Below, piece after piece: positions 23,017 through 29,543 of a DNA stretch of 41,534 bases. The notes under the pieces were generated by a model. That model had not been told where the DNA came from and did no database searches. It saw only the letters and a list, made by a program, of their open reading frames with translations. Origin of the DNA: an uncultured Gardnerella sp. (GTDB lineage: Bacteria; Actinomycetota; Actinomycetes; Actinomycetales; Bifidobacteriaceae); contig CAMYPN010000006.1 in assembly GCA_947292085.1 (NCBI GenBank), positions 1-41,534 of the forward strand. Reading direction: 5' to 3'. The translations under genes were made by a program, and so were the position numbers. Each line of letters opens with the position of its first letter. The stretch's first letter is position 1.

Positions 23017-23098
23017 GAGCATAAAACTACCATATTTACGCTTATTTAGCAAATAAAATATTCAAATAAATATAAGCGTGTTGGTAGTAATAATGCTC
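23017..23098 (-). repeat. Long interrupted inverted repeat between tgt and tRNA-Leu
   Basis: Three nested, perfectly complementary arm pairs in register: GAGCAT (23017) with ATGCTC (23093), ACTACCA (23026) with TGGTAGT (23082), and ACGCTTAT (23038) with ATAAGCGT (23072). That is 21 paired bases with small internal loops and a 26-nt loop. No T run follows on either strand, so it is not a standard terminator. It ends 6 nt before the tRNA-Leu 5' end. Confidence 0.7.
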
Positions 23099-23110
23099 AA
23101 AAAATAATTA

Positions 23111-24436
23111 TTATCCGCGCGATCCATTCTCATAGTAGTGTGCTAAGGATTCATCTCGAAATTCTTCGAAATAGCCTCCATTAATAGACGCACGAATATC
23201 GTCAAGCAGTTTCACAAAGAAACGCTCATTATGAATTGTTGCAAGAGTGTATCCGTTCATTTCCTTAGCGCGAAGCAAATGATTTAAATACATGCGTGAA
23301 TAATGCGTGCAAGTGTAGCAATCACAACCTTCTTCCAGAGGGCCTTGATCATGCTTAAACTCAGCACGCTTTACATTGTAGCGACCATGTCTAGTAAAAA
23401 TCGCACCATTTCGGCCGCAACGAGCTGGAGCCACGCAATCAAAAGTATCTCCGCCGTTTTCTACGCAAGCAAAAATATCATCCACGGCTGCAATACCAAG
23501 CACGTGACGTGGTCTATTTTCTGGCATAGCGTCACAAATCCAAGCGCAAGTGTCTCCAATAATACGCTTTTCAATTGCGCCACCAATACCAACTCCGTCA
23601 AAATCAAGAGAAGCAATCTGTTCAGCAGCATGCCTACGCAAATCTTCGTAATTTGCTCCCTGAACAACACCGTATAACGCTTGATAAGGTTTACCTAAGC
23701 GCTCCTGCGTTAAACGCTTATGCTCAGCAACGCAACGCTTTGCCCAGCGGAAAGTGCGCTCAACCGACTCCTCTTGATATCTGCGAGTATTCATCAAAGT
23801 TGTAAGCTCATCGAAAGCAAACATAATATCTGCGCCAAGCTTATGCTGAATTCCCATAGAAATTTCGGCGCTAAAACGATGCTTAGCTCCGTTAAGAGGA
23901 GACTTAAAAGTTACGCCATCCTCATCGACGAATGCCATGCGCTCTTTTCCTTCAGCAATAACATCGTCGGACTTCATGCCCGTAACATCCATTGCAAGAG
24001 TTTTTTTGAAACCAGCACCCAGAGAAAGCACTTGGAAGCCGCCGGAATCGGTGAAAGTTGGCTTATCCCAATTCATAAACTTTCCCAATCCGCCTGCTTC
24101 ATCAAGAATATCTTCACCAGGACGCTCATAAAGATGAAAAGCGTTAGAAAGCATGCATTGTGCGCCTAAATCTTTAATATTTTCCGGAAGCACTGCTTTC
24201 ATAGCGGCTTGAGTTGCTACTGGCACAAAAGCAGGAGTTTGAATATCTCCGTGCGGTGTATGTATTACGCCTGTGCGTCCGTACCTAGCGCCGTCACGCC
24301 CCTTACCTTCAGAACTATTTGATAAACGAGTAGTTGTTGTAAAATAAAATTCACTTCGATCTCCTGGCTTACCAGGTTCTGCTCCGCGTGGATGCTCAAG
24401 AAGACTTGTCATATTATTTACTTTATTAGATGGCAT
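23111..24436 (-). CDS. tgt: tRNA-guanine (queuine) transglycosylase
   Basis: A 441-residue enzyme that exchanges the wobble guanine of GUN-anticodon tRNAs for queuine or its precursor. The catalytic residues are visible: D130 in TFTDSGGFQV and the nucleophile D333 in GGDTFDCVAPARCGRNG. The zinc site C371, C373, C376 and H402 has the canonical C-x-C-x2-C-x25-H layout. The N-terminus is about 45 residues longer than in most bacterial enzymes and is rich in Ser, Gly and charged residues. Neither the first ATG (24434-24436) nor the one at codon 9 has a ribosome-binding site, so the exact start is uncertain. No queuosine synthesis gene is nearby; whether the cell makes or salvages the base cannot be seen here. 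Confidence 0.95.
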   Translation of the reverse strand: MPSNKVNNMTSLLEHPRGAEPGKPGDRSEFYFTTTTRLSNSSEGKGRDGARYGRTGVIHTPHGDIQTPAFVPVATQAAMKAVLPENIKDLGAQCMLSNAFHLYERPGEDILDEAGGLGKFMNWDKPTFTDSGGFQVLSLGAGFKKTLAMDVTGMKSDDVIAEGKERMAFVDEDGVTFKSPLNGAKHRFSAEISMGIQHKLGADIMFAFDELTTLMNTRRYQEESVERTFRWAKRCVAEHKRLTQERLGKPYQALYGVVQGANYEDLRRHAAEQIASLDFDGVGIGGAIEKRIIGDTCAWICDAMPENRPRHVLGIAAVDDIFACVENGGDTFDCVAPARCGRNGAIFTRHGRYNVKRAEFKHDQGPLEEGCDCYTCTHYSRMYLNHLLRAKEMNGYTLATIHNERFFVKLLDDIRASINGGYFEEFRDESLAHYYENGSRG

Positions 24437-24585
24437 GAAGAATAGTTAGTAATGTTGAGTTATAAAAATATTGTGACATGTAGAGCATATGCATATAAAA
24501 TGATGTAGTTGCGTGTAAAAATAACTGTATTGATTTGTGACGGAATGGTTTATTATTGTGTGGAATGGCTTTTTAAGGAGAGTTA

Positions 24586-26277
24586 ATGGCTGAAGATATT
24601 TATGGCACTAATAAGCAAGAGGCTTATGATAATCAGGCCAATCAATCCTATAATCAGGAATTTCAACCTGCACAGGCAGCAGAGCAGCCAACTCAGGGAC
24701 AAGAATCACAACCTACTCAAGTTTACAGTCCAGCTCCAGAATTTGGTGCGTACGGTCCTGTAAATACTACTAACAATCAGCCACCTTCCTACCAACCTGC
24801 TGAGGGTGGCAACGGAAGCAATTTCGCGAATCAACCTGGATATGCGTCTGATAATTCACAAAATCAAGAATTACAAAGTCGCCCTGGTTACGGAATGTTT
24901 AATAACCCATATCCTGCTAGCCAAGATTCGAATAATTCTTCTTTTAAAAACGGTACTCAGAACGGAACTGGTAACAAAGAGCGTAAAACTAGCAGTAATA
25001 AAGTTCCTAACTTTGTAGTTGCTATTTTATCTTCTGCTGTTTCTGCAGTAGTTTGCGTTGTAGTCATATGTTTTGCTATTACGCAAGGACTTATTACTAT
25101 ACCAAGTTCTGAATCTTTGGCTGATATTGGTAAATCTTCGAGATCTGCAAAAGGAACGGCTATTGTTAAGGGCGGTCAAGCTCCAGATTGGAAGGGCGTA
25201 GCTCAGCAAGTCTCTGGTTCTGTAGTTTCAATCCAAACGCAACTTGCGGAAGGAATGGGTAAAGGCTCCGGTGTGATTATCGACAAAGATGGTCATATTG
25301 TTACAAACAACCATGTTATTTCTGGAGCTAAGCAGATTCAGGTAACTCTTGCAAATGGTCAGATGTGCAGTGCAACTTTAGTTGGTGCTGACAAGACTAC
25401 TGATTTAGCAGTTTTGAAATTAGACAATCCTCCGAAAAATCTTAAAACTTCTGAATTTGCTGATTCGGATTCGTTAGCAGTCGGTGAGCCTGTTATGGCA
25501 ATAGGTAACCCATTGGGATACGACGATACTGCAACTACTGGTATTGTTTCTGCTCTAAATAGGCCTGTGTCCGTTATGGACGATAAGAGCCGTTCGGAAA
25601 TCGTAACAAACGCAATTCAGATTGATGCTGCAATTAATCCTGGTAATTCTGGTGGCCCAACTTTCAATGCTGCTGGAAAAGTAATCGGTATTAATTCTTC
25701 TATTGCAGCAACATCAGCTAAAAGCGGAACGGCAGGTTCTATTGGTATAGGTTTCGCAATTCCTGCTAACTTAGTAAAGCGCGTAGTTTCAGAAATAATT
25801 AAACGTGGATATGTAAAGCACGTTGCTCTTGGAATAACCATTAAAAGTGTTGCTGTAGAATCTGGTGGCGTAACCAGAGGTGGCGCACAGGTTGTTTCTG
25901 TTAACAATGGTGCTCCTGCGTCTAAAGCAGGTATGCATAGTGGAGATACGATCGTAGCTTTTAACGATAAGCCTGTTTCTAGCAATTACGCTTTGTTAGG
26001 ATTTGTACGAGCTACAGCTTTGAACGATACTGCTGTTATTAGTGTGGTTAGAAACGGAAGCATTGTAAAACTGAAAGTTAAATTTGATCAGGAAGAAGCT
26101 TCAGTAATAGGCAACAATAAGCAGGATGCTAATCAGAAGCCTGATTCTACTCCGAAAAAAAAGCCTGGTTCTGATGGTAAATCTGACGATGATGATGACG
26201 ATATTCCGTTCTCGCGTGGCGGTGGTGACGACGACGGTGATGACGGCGGAATTGTAGACCCATTCGGATTCTGGTAA
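24586..26277 (+). CDS. Membrane-anchored HtrA/DegP-type serine protease with PDZ domain
   Basis: A 563-residue protein with a cytoplasmic low-complexity N-terminus rich in Gln, Asn, Pro and Tyr (1-140), one membrane helix (about 142-165), a trypsin-like protease domain (about 200-400) and a PDZ domain (about 410-500) outside the membrane. The catalytic triad is H243 (VTNNHVIS), D273 (TTDLAVLKLD) and S355 (NPGNSGGP). The C-terminus is a hydrophilic tail with Lys/Pro-rich sequence, then runs of Asp and Gly, ending in FGFW. The ATG at 24586 follows AAGGAGAG. HtrA proteases degrade or refold damaged exported proteins. The Asp/Gly tail is not part of the classical family. The gene is divergent from tgt. 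Confidence 0.94.
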   Translation: MAEDIYGTNKQEAYDNQANQSYNQEFQPAQAAEQPTQGQESQPTQVYSPAPEFGAYGPVNTTNNQPPSYQPAEGGNGSNFANQPGYASDNSQNQELQSRPGYGMFNNPYPASQDSNNSSFKNGTQNGTGNKERKTSSNKVPNFVVAILSSAVSAVVCVVVICFAITQGLITIPSSESLADIGKSSRSAKGTAIVKGGQAPDWKGVAQQVSGSVVSIQTQLAEGMGKGSGVIIDKDGHIVTNNHVISGAKQIQVTLANGQMCSATLVGADKTTDLAVLKLDNPPKNLKTSEFADSDSLAVGEPVMAIGNPLGYDDTATTGIVSALNRPVSVMDDKSRSEIVTNAIQIDAAINPGNSGGPTFNAAGKVIGINSSIAATSAKSGTAGSIGIGFAIPANLVKRVVSEIIKRGYVKHVALGITIKSVAVESGGVTRGGAQVVSVNNGAPASKAGMHSGDTIVAFNDKPVSSNYALLGFVRATALNDTAVISVVRNGSIVKLKVKFDQEEASVIGNNKQDANQKPDSTPKKKPGSDGKSDDDDDDIPFSRGGGDDDGDDGGIVDPFGFW

Positions 26278-26282
26278 ACAGA

Positions 26283-26310
26283 ATAGCTTAGCGCTTAGCG
26301 CTTAAGCTAT
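26283..26310. repeat. Imperfect palindrome after the HtrA gene
   Basis: ATAGCTTA (26283-26290) and TAAGCTAT (26303-26310) flank GCGCTTAGCGC, so the whole element is nearly self-complementary with one extra T. It contains two tandem copies of TTAGCGC. It can form a hairpin just after the htrA-type gene, but no T run follows on the plus strand. Confidence 0.5.
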
Positions 26311-26422
26311 AAACTGTGGGTTTTGCGCGTCGTTAGTTTTGCGCTGAATTGTCATAATCCTTGTGCAATTTTGCAAGATTTGCTAATCTGCTAAGACTCG
26401 CAAAAATCATACGTAAGTTTCG

Positions 26423-26498
26423 TTATTAAACAGCTGCATATATTTAGTTATGTATTTAGTAACTATTTATATAGCAGCTGTTTAATAATTTTTATAAC
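26423..26498. terminator. Bidirectional terminator between the HtrA and GT-C-like genes
   Basis: TTATTAAACAGCTG (26423-26436) pairs perfectly with CAGCTGTTTAATAA (26475-26488), giving a 14-bp stem around an A+T-rich loop that can pair further (TAGTTA/TAACTA). TTTTTAT follows on the plus strand. It lies between convergent genes. Confidence 0.7.
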
Positions 26499-26510
26499 TA
26501 TTTATTTATT

Positions 26511-28208
26511 CTATTTATTTATTTCAGAAAGCGGTTTCCGCTCGTAAACCTTAATTTCCGTGTAGCCAACTCCAGCTTTCCAAGCTGAAAGTACGCGAGC
26601 TATAACATGCAAATTATAGTGTTTAACATTGTAATTAAGCTTTTTAAAGTAATACTGCGGATCTTTTATAACGAAAATAAAGAAATCAGGTTCACCTTTA
26701 GCTGCACAATTTTCAATTTCTTGCTTAATCTGCTTATCTGTTGCTCTCTTATTCGTAATAAACGAGCGATTCTGGTAGCTGCAGCTTAAAAGATTACTAT
26801 CAAAATATGGGTTTGCGTTGATAATTTGCCAAGCATATTGATGAGTATCGTTGCCAGGAGCCTGCTGTAAATTGCCGTCACTATCGTAAATTGCTTTGTC
26901 TTTAAGCCATGTTGTCATCCAAAGCTTATGCTGCGCATTTTTTGAAATGACGTACTGAGCAATAGCGCGCGACCCAGAATAATCAAATAAAATATCACTT
27001 ACGCAAGCAACAGTGTTCCAAACGAGACTTGGCAGTAGTACAAGAACGATAAGTCGTGAATTAGTTTTCTTGCTATCAAGTTTCTTATTTTTAGTAAAAG
27101 CTTTCCATAATTTAGTAAAAATTATTGGAACGTCGTCAGCATCAAGAGGTTTTTTATCAACACAAATCCATAATTGAGCAACGAAGAATACGAAAATAAG
27201 ACCTACATGATGTAGTGTGAAATATCTATTTGCAATTATTGAGAAGATAAAATACGGGATAGTTAAAACTATGAGAGTTTTTCTGCGTCGTGCTATACGA
27301 ATTGCAAACATCCAAATAGCAATAGAAAGAATTACAGCAAATATTGAGGGGAAGAAATGCAATGGCATTTTGCGTATAGAAACATCGCCAGCAAATTGAG
27401 TAAACATGCTTTCAGAAGGAAGAACAAAGAAGAAAGCAAGGAACTGCATAATAGGAGAGTTTCCGTCGTAAGTTATTCGAGCTCCAAAAGCATCCGGATA
27501 AGGCCAGATACAGACCAAACATGTTACGCCTACAATAGCTAATAGAATCCAGCCTAGGAGACGATTCTTGTCATAAAACAAAGATAATAATGCTTTAGGG
27601 CTTTTAGAAATTCCAGCTTTTAGAATAGTTTGAAGAACCCAAACAATAGCAAAACCAGCTGCAAGAGCAATACCATATGCGCTTAATAGACACATAAGTA
27701 TAAGCGTAAAAGTTAATTTCCAAGTATCAGACGGTTTCTTATCAGCTCTGCTCCAATAATACGCAACCATAAGCAGAGTAGCGCAAAGAAGAGCATATGG
27801 TCGAGAAGTAACACCGTATTGGAAGCAGAAAAAGTAAGTAAACGGCAGAAGTATAAGTGTCAAACGGTTAAACGGTGCTCGGAAAATAAGCCAAGAACCT
27901 AGAACTATTGCGCACAAAAATTGAACACTTTTAAGACCAATCTCGTACGGAACACCAGTTTTTGCTGGAATTGAAAGAATAAGAGTCCATAAAGGAGGGT
28001 GACCCTCGTAGTGTGGTCTTAAAGTAAGCAACTCAGAAAATGACGAGTCGCGCGCAATAAGCCAACTTTGTGCCTCATCAAACCAAGGTTCATGGAAGCA
28101 CATCACTATCACTATTACCGCAAGATAAGCGGAAAAAGTGACTGTACGAGGGTGTTCTTTAAGCCGTGAACGTAATGACAGTTGAGCTAAAGATTTTTTC
28201 TCGGTCAT
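26511..28208 (-). CDS. Multispanning membrane protein, GT-C glycosyltransferase-like
   Basis: About 565 residues with roughly ten or more hydrophobic helices and a hydrophilic C-terminal domain of about 130 residues. After the first helix comes HEPWFDEAQSWLIARDSS; an acidic Asp-Glu pair in the first outside loop, followed by HYEGHPPLWTL, is the layout of GT-C enzymes such as the protein O-mannosyltransferase/ArnT group, which use lipid-linked sugar donors. Donor and acceptor cannot be told. I start at the ATG at 28206-28208; a GTG two codons earlier (28214) is closer to an AAGAG element and is equally possible. The gene follows rlmB on the same strand, separated by an 11-bp tandem repeat tract. 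Confidence 0.72.
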   Translation of the reverse strand: MTEKKSLAQLSLRSRLKEHPRTVTFSAYLAVIVIVMCFHEPWFDEAQSWLIARDSSFSELLTLRPHYEGHPPLWTLILSIPAKTGVPYEIGLKSVQFLCAIVLGSWLIFRAPFNRLTLILLPFTYFFCFQYGVTSRPYALLCATLLMVAYYWSRADKKPSDTWKLTFTLILMCLLSAYGIALAAGFAIVWVLQTILKAGISKSPKALLSLFYDKNRLLGWILLAIVGVTCLVCIWPYPDAFGARITYDGNSPIMQFLAFFFVLPSESMFTQFAGDVSIRKMPLHFFPSIFAVILSIAIWMFAIRIARRRKTLIVLTIPYFIFSIIANRYFTLHHVGLIFVFFVAQLWICVDKKPLDADDVPIIFTKLWKAFTKNKKLDSKKTNSRLIVLVLLPSLVWNTVACVSDILFDYSGSRAIAQYVISKNAQHKLWMTTWLKDKAIYDSDGNLQQAPGNDTHQYAWQIINANPYFDSNLLSCSYQNRSFITNKRATDKQIKQEIENCAAKGEPDFFIFVIKDPQYYFKKLNYNVKHYNLHVIARVLSAWKAGVGYTEIKVYERKPLSEINK

Positions 28209-28275
28209 AAACACTTTTCTCTTGGTTGTAAAAGTTTATTTTCTGCCGTTATTTTCAGTAGTCTATTTCTGGTAT

Positions 28276-28330
28276 GACTAACTAAAGACTAGATAAAGTC
28301 TACTTAAAGTCTACCTAAAATCTACTTTTT
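28276..28330. repeat. 11-bp tandem repeat tract, five units
   Basis: Five consecutive 11-bp units: GACTAACTAAA, GACTAGATAAA, GTCTACTTAAA, GTCTACCTAAA, ATCTACTTTTT. The common pattern is G-A/T-CTA-nnT-AAA. The period is about one helical turn, so the A-tracts recur in approximate phase. The tract lies between the rlmB stop (28329-28331) and the start of the GT-C-like gene. Confidence 0.75.
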
Positions 28331-29315
28331 AAAGTGCTGCTAGTCGGCGAGCGTTTGCTACAGCGTACAAACTAATACCTGCTGCAACTGAAGCGTTAAG
28401 AGATTCAACCGTGCTAGAAATTGGGATTCCAGCAATAGCATCGCACGCTTCTCGCGTAAGGCGACTCATTCCCTTACCTTCGGAGCCGAGCACAACAACT
28501 AGCGGATCAGTTTCAAAACCAGTTTCTCCAACGAGCTTATCGCCGCCGCCATCAAGACCAATTGCATACCATCCGCGCTCGCGTAAGCTTTGAATAGCTT
28601 TATTTAAATTCACAACTCGAGCAACCGGCAAGTGAGCTGCAGCGCCGGCAGAAACCTTCCAAGCGGCAGCAGTTACAGAAGCGCTTCTACGCTCAGGTAA
28701 GATAACGCCATTAGCACCGAAAGCTGCTGCAGAACGAATAACAGCACCCAAATTTTGCGGATCTGTAACGCCGTCCAACGCAATAAACAATGGTCTAGCG
28801 TTAATGCGTGCAGCCAAAGAATCAGCTTCCTGCATAGCGCGAGCTTTTTTCTCTGCTTTATCTACTAGTTCCTGCAAAGAGTGGTATTGATACGGCTGAA
28901 CTTTAAGAATAATTCCTTGATGATTGCCAGATCGAGCTATTCGATCCATTTCTAAACGGTCTGCCTCAAGAAGTCTTAGCCCTTGCATGCCAGCTAACTT
29001 AACGATTTCGCGAGTGCGATCATCGTGTTCTATACGGTTTGCTACATAAAGCTGTGTGCTTGGTACGCCAACTCGAAGTGCTTCCAGCACAGCATTGCGT
29101 CCAATTACCAACTCGTCTGAATCAGTTCCCAGCTTATCCACTCTTCTTCTTGCTGCTAGTCGCGGATCCGCAAAAGTGCGCTTAATTGCAGCTTTCTTAG
29201 CAAAATAAGCTTTATGATATACGCGATCTTCAGCTTTTGGTGTAGGTCCTTTTCCGCGTAATGCATTACGATGTTTTCCGCCTGACCCCTTGGTCGGCCC
29301 CTTTTTCATATTCAT
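28329..29315 (-). CDS. rlmB: 23S rRNA 2'-O-ribose methyltransferase (RlmB/TrmH family)
   Basis: A 328-residue SPOUT methyltransferase. A basic, low-complexity N-terminus (1-65) precedes the substrate-binding domain beginning VIGRNAVLEALR, and the catalytic knot carries the three family motifs: DPQNLGAVIRSA, VVLGSEGKGMS and ESLNASVAAGI. These fit RlmB, which methylates G2251 in the peptidyl-transferase region of 23S rRNA using S-adenosylmethionine; the closely related TrmH family makes exact target assignment less certain. ATGs at 29313-29315 and 29307-29309 are both possible starts. It is divergent from the P2 ATPase gene. Confidence 0.92.
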   Translation of the reverse strand: MNMKKGPTKGSGGKHRNALRGKGPTPKAEDRVYHKAYFAKKAAIKRTFADPRLAARRRVDKLGTDSDELVIGRNAVLEALRVGVPSTQLYVANRIEHDDRTREIVKLAGMQGLRLLEADRLEMDRIARSGNHQGIILKVQPYQYHSLQELVDKAEKKARAMQEADSLAARINARPLFIALDGVTDPQNLGAVIRSAAAFGANGVILPERRSASVTAAAWKVSAGAAAHLPVARVVNLNKAIQSLRERGWYAIGLDGGGDKLVGETGFETDPLVVVLGSEGKGMSRLTREACDAIAGIPISSTVESLNASVAAGISLYAVANARRLAAL

Positions 29316-29435
29316 ACTACTATTCTCACATGCCCCCGAGGCATTGCTATTAATAGCTTTTCGAAGTGTCCAAAGTTTGCTGCTTCTAAGCTTGGCGAGT
29401 TGTATGGCATAATAGAACGGTACTTAATTGTTGCA

Positions 29436-29494
29436 AACTATTGCAATATTCCACAACCGCGCAATAGTTACAATACGAAGCGCTAAAAATAGCG
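29436..29494 (+). promoter_or_regulatory. Structured leader upstream of the P2-type ATPase
   Basis: AACTATTGC (29436-29444) pairs with GCAATAGTT (29461-29469), a perfect 9-bp inverted repeat, followed by CGCTA-AAAA-TAGCG (29481-29494). A CATAAT at 29408-29413 is a possible -10 box, which would put both hairpins in the 5' leader. No known riboswitch class is recognised. Confidence 0.4.
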
Positions 29495-29543
29495 TTAGTA
29501 TTGCGATTATTGACTACTCCGCGGCACTCCCAAGGGGGAAGAT

